From positions 52,133 through 69,686 of the forward strand of contig JAHZHL010000009.1 in assembly GCA_019420305.1 (NCBI GenBank): a stretch of DNA of 17,554 bases. Direction: 5' to 3'. How positions within the stretch are numbered: the stretch's first letter is position 1; each line of letters starts with the position of its first letter. The notes below the pieces were generated by a model. It saw only the letters and a program-made list of their open reading frames with translations. It was not told the DNA's origin and did no database searches. Shown here in pieces: positions 1 to 6,779 of this stretch. Origin of the DNA: Bacillota bacterium (GTDB lineage: Bacteria > Bacillota > Clostridia > Peptostreptococcales > Anaerovoracaceae). The translations under genes and the position numbers were made by a program.

Positions 1-35
1 TTTTCGTGGAGGTTCGAATCCTCTTATCCGCACCA
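1..35 (+). tRNA. 3' end of a tRNA, probably tRNA-Leu (truncated by the window start)
   Basis: The first 35 bases are the T arm and acceptor end of a tRNA. The T stem is GGAGG (10-14 region) pairing with CCTCT around the loop TTCGAAT. It is followed by the 3' acceptor strand TATCCGC, discriminator A and an encoded CCA at 33-35. The body of the gene lies upstream of the window. The acceptor strand TATCCGC-A implies a 5' strand GCGGATA, a form I associate with Clostridia tRNA-Leu. The preceding TTTTCGT would fit the end of a long variable arm, so Leu is likely, but the anticodon is not visible and the identity is an inference. A hairpin terminator follows directly. Confidence 0.85.
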
Positions 36-43
36 AAAGAATG

Positions 44-73
44 ACCTGCGAGTGATATACTCGCAGGTTTTTG
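44..73 (+). terminator. Intrinsic terminator after the tRNA
   Basis: A perfect 9-bp stem, ACCTGCGAG (44-52) with CTCGCAGGT (60-68), closes a 7-base loop and runs into TTTTT (68-72). It lies 8 bases after the tRNA CCA end and fits a rho-independent terminator for the tRNA transcript. Its 3' arm is also part of a second, larger palindrome (62-89), described under findings. Confidence 0.8.
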
Positions 74-89
74 TATACAAAAACCTGCG
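62..89. repeat. Perfect 28-bp palindrome overlapping the tRNA terminator
   Basis: Bases 62-75 are the exact reverse complement of 76-89, centred on GTATAC (73-78). The left half shares CGCAGGT (62-68) with the 3' arm of the terminator at 44-73, and the right half repeats ACCTGCG (83-89), also present at 44-50. The two foldings are mutually exclusive for the 62-68 segment. The function is unknown. Confidence 0.7.
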
Positions 90-128
90 GACTATGCCTG
101 TGATTCTAAACCAATCGCCCTTGAATTT

Positions 129-154
129 CGAGCGCCATCTGCGCGCTTGTTTTT
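129..154 (+). terminator. Second terminator-like hairpin
   Basis: CGAGCGC (129-135) pairs with GCGCTTG (143-149), with one G-U pair, around a 7-base loop, and is followed directly by TTTTT (150-154). This is the form of a rho-independent terminator. It lies about 55 bases after the tRNA terminator. It could be a backup terminator or the end of a short RNA starting near 90. No gene is visible for it to serve. Confidence 0.45.
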
Positions 155-278
155 ATAAGGTTTATTCAATGAGTAAATTGGCGAAACCGTGTTTAGCCAA
201 TTTGAAAAGCTTCCCATCGCCAGTACTGGCCGTAAATTTTTTTCTGAGGGTAATATGAAACACCAAACGAAATCCTGC

Positions 279-308
279 TCGACTTTCCTGCCCCGGACAT
301 GTTAAAAT
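279..308 (+). promoter_or_regulatory. Likely promoter of topB
   Basis: A -35-like TCGACT (279-284) and a -10 TAAAAT (303-308) are separated by 18 bases, and the -10 is preceded by TG at 300-301 (extended -10, TGTTAAAAT). Transcription would start near 315, about 30 bases before topB. The -35 matches only four of six consensus bases, so the call rests mainly on the extended -10 and the position. Confidence 0.45.
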
Positions 309-344
309 AGAAGAAAACTTAAAGGGGAAAGAGCGGATGAAATT

Positions 345-2498
345 TTGAAGAGACTGATTCTGGCAGAAAAGCCGTCCGTAGCGAGAAACATCGCGGACGC
401 GCTTGACATTAAAGGCAGAAGGGACGGCTACATGGAAGGGGAAAACTATGTCATCACATGGGTGTTTGGACACCTTTTGCAGCTGTGTGACGTAAAGGAC
501 TACGATCCGGAGCGCAAAGGCTGGAGAATGGAGAACTTTCCTTTTATCCCAGAGACCTTTCAGTATAAAATAAAATCAGCGGACAGGAAACGGGCGACAG
601 AGGATGAGGGCGCGAAAAAGCAGCTGCGTATTATCGGAGAACTGCTGCGACGGGAAGATATCGGGTCTGTAATTTCCGCGACGGACTATGACCGGGAAGG
701 TCAGATCATTGCGGATGAAATTTTTTTGTATCTTAAGACGGATAAACCGATCGATCGACTTCTTCTGAATGAATGGACCAGAGATGAGGTTCTGGCCGGC
801 CTGGAAAACTTAAAACCCAATACTCAGCTTCAGCCTATGCAGGACGCGGGATTCGGAAGACAGATCGCCGACTGGCTCATCGGGATCAATCTGACCTCTG
901 TGGCGACTGTAAAATATCAGAACGCCAATCATAATAAGGTTCTGAATATCGGAAGGGTTCTTCTTCCGACACTGAAAATCCTTTATGACCGGGACAGAGA
1001 AATTGAAACTTTCCGGAAATCCAAATACTACAAGCTGAACGCTCTGTTCCTGACGGAACAGGGAGAGCCCATTGAGGCGGTCTACTACGAAAAGGACAAC
1101 GAAAAATTTGAGGACAGAGACGAGCTTGAGAAAAAGCGGCAGATGCTGCAGGGAAAGCAGGCGAAAATCCAAAAAAAGGAAGTGGAGAGAAAAAAGGAAT
1201 ACGCTCCCTATCTTTTCAATTTATCCAATCTGCAGGGGTATATTACCAGCAAGCAAAAAGGGTGGACTTCGGAGAAGGTGCTGAAAGTTGCTCAGGATCT
1301 TTACGAAAAGAAACTGATTACGTATCCGAGGACCTCCAGCAGCGTTCTGGACGAGAGCCTGAAAGAAAAGGCGGCGAGGGTTCTGGAGACGATCAGACAG
1401 GGACTCCCCTACGAAGAGGAACTTGTCTTTACCGATTCCAAGCGAATTTTTGACAGCAAAAAGGTAGAAAGTCACTCGGCCATTATACCGACTTATGTGG
1501 CGCCGAAAAATCTGAGCCCGGATGAAAAGATTGTCTACGAAGCGGTGCGCAACCGGTTTGCCGCCCAGTTCCTTCCGGTTTCGGAAAGCGAGGAGACAAA
1601 GCTTATGATTGAGCCGGAAGAGGCGGACTGCGGAGGCGTTTTTCACGCCAAGGGAAAAGTCCAGCTGGAGGCAGGCTGGAAAAAGGCGGAAGAGGTCGGC
1701 GCAAAAGAAGTACTGATGCCGCAGGTAAAGGAAGGCGATCTGCTGCGGATGAAGACGCTTTCGGTAAAAGAAGTGGTGAAAAAGCCCCCCAAGCACCATA
1801 CGGAAAAAACGCTGCTGAGAGTCATGGAAACCTGCGGAAAACGCTACGAGGAAGAAGATTCGGAAGAAATGATGATGGCCATCCTCAGCGGGTTCAGCAT
1901 CGGAACTCCGGCAACCAGAGCCGAAACGATCCGCCGGCTGAAAGAAATCGGCTATGTGACGGCAAAGGGAAAATCTCTGATCTGTACCGAGCTGGGACGC
2001 ATGATGGTCGAGACCTTTCCGGTAAAGGAACTGTTTGATCTGGAATATACCGGAAAACTGGAAAAGACTCTCGCGGACATTGAGAAAGCGAAATTTAAAA
2101 AAGAAGATTTTCTCGATATGATAAAGGAGTTTACCGCTCAGTCGGTGAAGACGATTAAAGAAGATAAAGTTTTCGCTTCAAAAGTCGCGGTTCCGGATTC
2201 GGTTAAGGTAATCGGGCTCTGCCCGGAATGCGGAAACCCGGTTATTGAGTCGGAAAAAGCCTACGGATGCAGCAACTGGAAAAACGGGTGCCGTTTTACC
2301 GTCTGGAAACAGGATAGATTCATCGAATCTATGGGGAAACATGTTTCCGAAGAAATGGTGCGGCTGCTCCTGCAGAACGGGAAGGTCGGATTCCGCGGAC
2401 TGATCAGTAAAAAGGGAAATAAATTCAGCGCCTGGCTTCGGTATGTGAAAGACTCGGAAGGAGACAGATACAGCTGGAAATTGGAATTTATAGAATAA
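345..2498 (+). CDS. topB: DNA topoisomerase III (type IA)
   Basis: Type IA topoisomerase that relaxes and decatenates DNA by cutting one strand through a tyrosine-DNA bond. At 717 residues it has the family's usual length. The TOPRIM fold is at the N-terminus: AEKPS with the catalytic Glu8, and DYDREG at 114-119. The segment LNIGRVLLPT (200-209) is the helix typical of type IA enzymes, and the active-site tyrosine is Tyr327 in ITYPRTS. A C-terminal four-cysteine zinc site is formed by C626, C629, C642 and C649. The start must be TTG at 345, because the frame upstream has no ATG or GTG before the stop at 303-305 and the product then begins MKRLILAEKPS, as in homologs. Its ribosome site is weak, and a three-codon reading frame (337-348) overlaps the start as TTGA. 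No clear terminator follows before sstT. Confidence 0.95.
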   Translation: MKRLILAEKPSVARNIADALDIKGRRDGYMEGENYVITWVFGHLLQLCDVKDYDPERKGWRMENFPFIPETFQYKIKSADRKRATEDEGAKKQLRIIGELLRREDIGSVISATDYDREGQIIADEIFLYLKTDKPIDRLLLNEWTRDEVLAGLENLKPNTQLQPMQDAGFGRQIADWLIGINLTSVATVKYQNANHNKVLNIGRVLLPTLKILYDRDREIETFRKSKYYKLNALFLTEQGEPIEAVYYEKDNEKFEDRDELEKKRQMLQGKQAKIQKKEVERKKEYAPYLFNLSNLQGYITSKQKGWTSEKVLKVAQDLYEKKLITYPRTSSSVLDESLKEKAARVLETIRQGLPYEEELVFTDSKRIFDSKKVESHSAIIPTYVAPKNLSPDEKIVYEAVRNRFAAQFLPVSESEETKLMIEPEEADCGGVFHAKGKVQLEAGWKKAEEVGAKEVLMPQVKEGDLLRMKTLSVKEVVKKPPKHHTEKTLLRVMETCGKRYEEEDSEEMMMAILSGFSIGTPATRAETIRRLKEIGYVTAKGKSLICTELGRMMVETFPVKELFDLEYTGKLEKTLADIEKAKFKKEDFLDMIKEFTAQSVKTIKEDKVFASKVAVPDSVKVIGLCPECGNPVIESEKAYGCSNWKNGCRFTVWKQDRFIESMGKHVSEEMVRLLLQNGKVGFRGLISKKGNKFSAWLRYVKDSEGDRYSWKLEFIE

Positions 2499-2527
2499 TC
2501 AGACAATATGGCGCTCGCCGATTTTGT

Positions 2528-2563
2528 TTGACTTTTAAGATATTTCCGATTAACGTATATAGT
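2528..2563 (+). promoter_or_regulatory. Possible promoter region of sstT
   Basis: The 94-base gap between topB and sstT is AT-rich and contains TTGACT (2528-2533) and TATAGT (2558-2563). These two are too far apart (24 bases) to be partners. Workable combinations are TTGACT with TAACGT (2551-2556, spacer 17) or TTTAAG (2534-2539) with TATAGT (spacer 18), neither of them close to consensus. A promoter here is plausible given the length and composition of the gap, but it is not well defined. Confidence 0.3.
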
Positions 2564-2592
2564 AGGATACGAAAAAAGAAGGGAAGAAGATC

Positions 2593-3810
2593 ATGAACAT
2601 TATCAAGAAATGGAACAATATCAGCCTGGTAAAACGGATTATCACGGGTCTCGCGGCAGGCATTATTTTGGGACTTGCCGTTCCGCAGGCGGAGCTGATT
2701 GGGATTTTGGGAGATCTGTTTGTAGGCGCGCTGAAAGCTCTGGCGCCGCTGCTTGTTTTTTTTCTGGTCATGCATTCGCTCTGCAGGCACCAGAAAGGAA
2801 ACAGCAGCAATATGAAGCAGATTATCATTTTGTACTTTGTAGGCATGTTGCTGGCGGCCTTTACGGCGGTTGCTGCAAGTTTCCTTTTTCCGTCGGAACT
2901 GACGCTGGCGGAAGGCGCGGAAGCTTCCGCGCCGGGAGGGATTGTTGAGGTTCTGAAAAACCTTTTGATGAATGCGGTCAGCAACCCTATCGGAGCGATC
3001 GTAGACGCCAACTATATCGGGGTTCTGATGTGGGCGGTGGTATTTGGACTGGCTCTGCGCAATGCGGGGGAGACGACAAAAGATGTACTCGGCAATATTT
3101 CCGACGGACTTTCGGTGGCGATCCGCTGGGTGATCAACTGCGCGCCGTTCGGAATTCTCGGTCTGGTGTTCACAACCCTTTCCACAACAGGTATTCAGGC
3201 GTTTGCTTCTTATGGGAAGATTATTCTGGTTTTGGTGGGATGCATGCTTTTTGTAGCGTTTGTTGTAAATCCGATCATTGTATTCGTAAATATTCGTCAG
3301 AACCCATACCCTCTGGTGCTGACCTGCATTAAGGACAGCGGTATCATGGCGTTTTTTACAAGGAGTTCGGCTGCCAATATTCCGGTAAATATGGCGCTCT
3401 GTGAAAAGCTGGGTCTGGATGAGGAAAAATATTCGGTTTCTATACCGCTGGGAGCGACAATCAATATGGCCGGTGCGGCGATTACCATTACGACTCTGAC
3501 CATGGCGGCTGCCAATACGCTGGATATTTCCGTCACGTTTCCCACCGCGCTGCTTCTCAGCGTGGTAGCGACGATTTCCGCATGTGGAGCTTCAGGCGTC
3601 GCGGGAGGTTCGCTTCTCCTGATTCCTCTGGCGTGCAGCCTGTTTGGAATTTCAAACGATATCGCCATGCAGGTGGTAGGTGTCGGATTTATTATCGGCG
3701 TTATTCAGGATTCCTGCGAAACCGCCCTTAATTCTTCGTCAGACGCACTGTTTACCGCTACCGCGGAATTCCGCAACTGGAGAAAACAGGGAAAGAAAAT
3801 TCAATGGTAG
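2593..3810 (+). CDS. sstT: Serine/threonine:Na+ symporter SstT
   Basis: Membrane transporter of the dicarboxylate/amino acid:cation symporter family, importing serine and threonine with sodium. It has 405 residues, as expected for SstT. The sequence is a series of long hydrophobic segments (about 13-60, 75-98, 140-156, 178-232 and 284-390). Family signatures are RSSAANIPVN (257-266), the serine-rich re-entrant loop, and IPLGATINMAGAAI (284-297), the segment with the conserved NMAG sodium and substrate region. The ATG at 2593 follows an AAGGGAAGAAG ribosome site. The yjbQ-like gene follows after 15 bases and citrate synthase 30 bases after that, so the three are probably co-transcribed and end at the 5704-5740 terminator. 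Confidence 0.93.
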   Translation: MNIIKKWNNISLVKRIITGLAAGIILGLAVPQAELIGILGDLFVGALKALAPLLVFFLVMHSLCRHQKGNSSNMKQIIILYFVGMLLAAFTAVAASFLFPSELTLAEGAEASAPGGIVEVLKNLLMNAVSNPIGAIVDANYIGVLMWAVVFGLALRNAGETTKDVLGNISDGLSVAIRWVINCAPFGILGLVFTTLSTTGIQAFASYGKIILVLVGCMLFVAFVVNPIIVFVNIRQNPYPLVLTCIKDSGIMAFFTRSSAANIPVNMALCEKLGLDEEKYSVSIPLGATINMAGAAITITTLTMAAANTLDISVTFPTALLLSVVATISACGASGVAGGSLLLIPLACSLFGISNDIAMQVVGVGFIIGVIQDSCETALNSSSDALFTATAEFRNWRKQGKKIQW

Positions 3811-3825
3811 GAAGGAGGATGTGTG

Positions 3826-4230
3826 ATGTATCTTTACGAACACAAACTAAAAACGCAGAAACCGCAGCAGATGATTAAGATCACCAATTCGGTAAGAGAG
3901 GATCTGCAAAAGAGCGGCATAAAAGAAGGAATCGCTGTGATTTTTTCTACCCATACGACAGCAGGCTTTACGATCAATGAAAACGCGGATCCGGACGTGC
4001 TGCACGATATGCTGTACGGGTTTGAAAAGAATTTTCCTACAGAGGATATGAAGTATCGCCATCTGGAGGGGAATTCACACGCGCATATTAAGACAACGAT
4101 CTGCGGACCGTCGCAGACGTTGATTATCCATGAAGGGGATATTTTGTTCGGGATCTGGCAGGATCTGTATTTCTGTGATTTTGACGGACCGAGGAACCGG
4201 ACATACTATGTAAAGATTATTGAGGGATAA
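3826..4230 (+). CDS. yjbQ: YjbQ/UPF0047 family protein
   Basis: Small cytosolic protein of the YjbQ (UPF0047) family, 134 residues, the usual length. Recognisable family motifs are HTTAGFTINENADPDV (43-58), EGNSHAHIK (81-89), with the conserved histidines thought to bind metal, and the C-terminal DFDGPRNR. E. coli YjbQ has weak thiamine-phosphate-synthase-like activity, and databases often name the family on that basis, but its physiological role is not settled. I chose ATG 3826 over the GTG three bases before it, because AGGAGG at 3813-3818 then lies 7 bases from the start. It sits between sstT and citrate synthase in one apparent operon, and nothing nearby relates to thiamine. Confidence 0.88.
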   Translation: MYLYEHKLKTQKPQQMIKITNSVREDLQKSGIKEGIAVIFSTHTTAGFTINENADPDVLHDMLYGFEKNFPTEDMKYRHLEGNSHAHIKTTICGPSQTLIIHEGDILFGIWQDLYFCDFDGPRNRTYYVKIIEG

Positions 4231-4260
4231 GAGATTCCCCCAGGAAAACGGGAGGTAAAA

Positions 4261-5685
4261 ATGAAGAATTTAGACGAATATCTGAAAGAGCAGTCCAGAT
4301 TGTGCAGAGAACACGATTATATTACAAGCGACCTGTTTCACGAGCATAATGTGAACCGGGGACTGCGCGATAAAAACGGAATCGGAGTTCTTACGGGACT
4401 GACGTCCATTTCAAAGATTCAGGCATATAAAGAATACCTGGGGCACAAGGTTCCGTGTAAGGGAAAGCTGTTTTACCGGGGTTACAATATTGTTGATCTG
4501 GTAAAAGGGCCAATCGCGGAAGAGCGCTATGGGTTTGAGGAGATGGCCTATCTTTTGATTTTCGGAGAGCTTCCTACAGAAGAAGAATTGAAAGAGTTTC
4601 AGCAGGTGGTTGGCAGAATGAGGGGGCTGCCGACTAATTTTGTCCGCGATGTGATTATGAAAGCGCCGGGAAAGGACATCATGAATACGATGACCAAAAG
4701 CGTCCTGACTCTTTCCTCCTACGATCCCAACGCGTCGGACACATCCATTAAAAACGTGCTGAGGCAGTGCCTGATGCTGATCAGTGTATTTCCAATGCTG
4801 GCGGTATATGGGTATCACGCATACAATCATTATGAGCGGGACAGCAGCATGTATATCCACAGACCGAATCCGGATCTTTCTACCGCGGAAAATCTGCTCC
4901 GCATGCTGCGGCCGGATATGAAGTATACGGAACTTGAAGCTCATGTGCTGGATATTGCCCTGATGCTTCATATGGAACACGGAGGCGGGAACAATTCAAC
5001 CTTTACCACCAGAGTCATTACTTCCGCGGGTTCGGATACTTATGCGGTTATCGCGGCTGCCCTTTGCGCGCTGAAAGGTCCGAAGCACGGCGGAGCCAAC
5101 ATTAAAGTTGTGGAGATGATGCAGGATCTGGAGGAAACGGTAAAGGACATCACCGACAAGGATAAGATCCGAAAATATCTGGAAGATATCGTAGATAAAA
5201 AAGCCTTTGATGAAAAGGGTCTGATCTATGGAATGGGCCACGCGATTTACAGTGTATCCGATCCGCGGGCTGAGATTTTCAAGGGTTTTGTGAAAAAGCT
5301 GGCGGAGGCAAAGGGTTACGATAAAGTGTTCGCTATGTATTCGGCGGTGGAAGAACTGGCGCCCCAGGTCATTGCGGACAAACGCAAGATCTATAAAGGG
5401 GTCAGCGCCAATGTGGACTTTTACAGCGGGCTTGTTTATCGTATGTTGGATATACCATTGGAACTTTATACTCCGATTTTTGCCATTGCCAGAGTCGTAG
5501 GATGGAGTGCCCACCGGATCGAAGAATTGATCAATGTGGATAAAATCATCCGGCCGTCTTATCTGAGTGTGGGAGAGGAACGGATTTATAAGCCGATTGA
5601 AAGACGAAATGTCATCGAGCTTTCCGGCAGTGATCCGTCCAAGTACAGGCTGGAAGAGCACTTTGAGCATGAAGGGGAAGAATAA
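4261..5685 (+). CDS. gltA: Citrate synthase (citrate/2-methylcitrate synthase family)
   Basis: Condenses acetyl-CoA with oxaloacetate to citrate; in fermentative Clostridia this usually feeds the oxidative branch to 2-oxoglutarate and glutamate. It has 474 residues. Active-site elements are in order: MEHGGGNNSTF with His240, GPKHGGAN with His276, GMGHAIY with His327, DPRAE with Arg336 and SANVDFYSG with Asp386, the catalytic aspartate. The N-terminus carries roughly 40 residues before the conserved GLTSIS segment, so it is somewhat longer than the shortest bacterial enzymes; I take this as normal for clostridial members. It starts at ATG 4261 behind GGGAGG and is the last gene before a strong terminator. 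The sequence does not separate citrate from 2-methylcitrate specificity; no prpB/prpD-like neighbour supports the latter. Confidence 0.92.
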   Translation: MKNLDEYLKEQSRLCREHDYITSDLFHEHNVNRGLRDKNGIGVLTGLTSISKIQAYKEYLGHKVPCKGKLFYRGYNIVDLVKGPIAEERYGFEEMAYLLIFGELPTEEELKEFQQVVGRMRGLPTNFVRDVIMKAPGKDIMNTMTKSVLTLSSYDPNASDTSIKNVLRQCLMLISVFPMLAVYGYHAYNHYERDSSMYIHRPNPDLSTAENLLRMLRPDMKYTELEAHVLDIALMLHMEHGGGNNSTFTTRVITSAGSDTYAVIAAALCALKGPKHGGANIKVVEMMQDLEETVKDITDKDKIRKYLEDIVDKKAFDEKGLIYGMGHAIYSVSDPRAEIFKGFVKKLAEAKGYDKVFAMYSAVEELAPQVIADKRKIYKGVSANVDFYSGLVYRMLDIPLELYTPIFAIARVVGWSAHRIEELINVDKIIRPSYLSVGEERIYKPIERRNVIELSGSDPSKYRLEEHFEHEGEE

Positions 5686-5703
5686 TTCCCGCAGCGCTGA
5701 TGC

Positions 5704-5740
5704 AAACATGTCATACGGTTGCGTGTGGCATGTTTTTTAT
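5704..5740 (+). terminator. Strong intrinsic terminator after citrate synthase
   Basis: A 12-bp stem with several G-U pairs (5705-5716 with 5723-5734) closes the loop GGTTGC and runs into TTTTTT (5733-5738). It lies about 20 bases after the citrate synthase stop and isolates the next operon from readthrough. Confidence 0.88.
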
Positions 5741-5751
5741 TGGAGAAAAAC

Positions 5752-5766
5752 TGGTATGAATCGGAA
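5752..5766. promoter_or_regulatory. Left half of a 15-bp inverted repeat (likely operator)
   Basis: TGGTATGAATCGGAA is the reverse complement, with one mismatch in 15, of the sequence at 5815-5829. It ends one base before the -35 of the AraC-gene promoter. Its position upstream of a -35 suits an activator or a looping repressor. The obvious candidate ligand is the AraC-family protein encoded just downstream, but that is inference. Confidence 0.6.
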
Positions 5767-5767
5767 G

Positions 5768-5796
5768 TTGACGGGAATAATTGAAAGTGCTATGAT
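5768..5796 (+). promoter_or_regulatory. Sigma-A promoter of the AraC-kinase-aminotransferase operon
   Basis: TTGACG (5768-5773) and TATGAT (5791-5796) are exactly 17 bases apart, each matching five of six consensus bases, and TG at 5788-5789 gives an extended -10. Transcription should start near 5803, giving a leader of about 53 bases. It lies between the upstream terminator and the first gene of the unit. Confidence 0.82.
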
Positions 5797-5814
5797 CAAA
5801 GTATGAAAACATTG

Positions 5815-5829
5815 TTCCGATTTATACCA
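5815..5829. promoter_or_regulatory. Right half of the inverted repeat (likely operator)
   Basis: TTCCGATTTATACCA mirrors 5752-5766 in 14 of 15 positions. It lies just downstream of the expected transcription start, where a bound protein would block initiation or clearance. Centre-to-centre distance from the left half is 63 bp, very close to six helical turns. Confidence 0.6.
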
Positions 5830-5855
5830 AGAATGGAGAGGAGGAATCAAAATCC

Positions 5856-6779
5856 ATGTCATTTATTATAAGTGACAGACAGCATCTGTCCTCTGTTGAA
5901 AAACGACCGGGATACAAACCCTTTTGCGTCAGAGAGGAAAATTGCCGTATGTTTCAGTTTGACATTCATTTTGGACATCCTCTGTACACTTCCGCATCCG
6001 ACATTTTGGCAGTCAAATGCGATTCGGATCAGGAGGTTTCCCTTCCGATTATTCCGGACGGGTGTATTTCAATGGTCTTTTTCGGAACAAATGAAGAGAT
6101 GAGAGGCAGAGTTTGCGGAACGATCGATGAGATTAAGAAAATTGTTCTGAGACCGGAAGAACTGATGCTGATGATCCGTTTCCATCCCAGCGCGGCTCCC
6201 GGAATTCTCAGAGACAGCGCGAATACTCTGACGAATAAGGAATTTGACATTAAGGACTATATGAAAAGCGGAGGTCAGATCCTTTCCGCGGCCAGCCGGG
6301 ATCTGCCCCTTCAGGAAAAGGCCATGCTGCTTTCAAAGCTGATCCGCATCCGGATGAAGGAAGATGATTCCGGATACCTGATCCGTTACTGTACCGAACG
6401 TATTTACGAGCGGCACGGCAATATCCGAGTCAGCGAACTTGGCACGGAGACCGGATACAGTGAGCGCTACCTGGGAAAGGTATTCGAAAAATATGTGGGG
6501 ATTTCTCCTAAAATTTACTGCGAGATTATACGTCTGCAGAACTCGCTGAAAAAGCTGATAGATGACACAAACCGGGAGCCCCTGATTAACCTGGCTCTGG
6601 ACAGCGGTTTCTTTGATCACGCCCATATGAACCGGTGCTATAAACGCTTTCTGCACTGTTCATCGGGGATGCTCAGGAGAAAGGGGTTTGCCTGCCTGGA
6701 CTACAGTAAGATCGGCTATTACTTGTACGATTTATATAGAAATGAAACATATACAGAAAGGTTGGAGAACAATGGCTAA
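5856..6779 (+). CDS. AraC-family transcriptional regulator
   Basis: Transcription factor of 307 residues. The C-terminal AraC-type DNA-binding domain spans about 178-275, with two helix-turn-helix units: IRVSELGTETGYSERYLGKV (190-209), and a second around 243-266 reading INLALDSGFFDHAHMNRCY. The N-terminal part (about 25-140), with IIPDGCISMVFF and a later MIRFHPSAAPG, resembles the DUF6597-type sensor found in many AraC regulators rather than the classical sugar-binding cupin; the ligand is unknown. The ATG at 5856 follows AGGAGG at 5839-5844, spaced 11 bases, slightly long. The stop codon overlaps the kinase gene by 8 bases, so the two are translationally linked. It probably controls its own operon through the inverted repeat flanking the promoter (inference). 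Confidence 0.9.
   Translation: MSFIISDRQHLSSVEKRPGYKPFCVREENCRMFQFDIHFGHPLYTSASDILAVKCDSDQEVSLPIIPDGCISMVFFGTNEEMRGRVCGTIDEIKKIVLRPEELMLMIRFHPSAAPGILRDSANTLTNKEFDIKDYMKSGGQILSAASRDLPLQEKAMLLSKLIRIRMKEDDSGYLIRYCTERIYERHGNIRVSELGTETGYSERYLGKVFEKYVGISPKIYCEIIRLQNSLKKLIDDTNREPLINLALDSGFFDHAHMNRCYKRFLHCSSGMLRRKGFACLDYSKIGYYLYDLYRNETYTERLENNG

Larger units (their letters stand above)
90..344. other. Non-coding stretch between the tRNA and topB
   Basis: I see no credible gene here. A 68-codon frame across 52-258 starts inside the tRNA terminator, has no ribosome site and matches nothing I recognise. The stretch holds several inverted repeats: a terminator-like hairpin at 129-154, an 8-bp stem AAATTGGC/GCCAATTT at 175-182 and 196-203, and the 12-bp palindrome GCCAGTACTGGC at 218-229. 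The last 70 bases hold a likely topB promoter and ribosome site. It could contain a degenerate dispersed repeat or a small RNA, but neither can be shown from this copy alone. Confidence 0.5.

Noticed and set aside
1..35. tRNA 3' end as an integration site (attB) for a mobile element
   Set aside because: No second copy of the tRNA end, no integrase and no phage or conjugation genes are seen downstream; topB alone is not evidence for an element, although topoisomerase III genes do occur on some.
52..258. 68-codon frame after the tRNA
   Set aside because: It starts inside the terminator hairpin, has no ribosome site and crosses a second terminator-like hairpin. No family resemblance.
2544..2551. 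TTCCGATT before sstT, identical to part of the AraC-operon repeat
   Set aside because: Only eight bases match and there is no partner arm; the same eight bases also occur inside the AraC coding region (about 6045). Chance is the simplest explanation.
6688..6771. Longer N-terminus for the kinase
   Set aside because: The extra 28 residues are out-of-frame AraC coding sequence. MAKRYYLGMDQG at 6772 is the normal family start and has a ribosome site.
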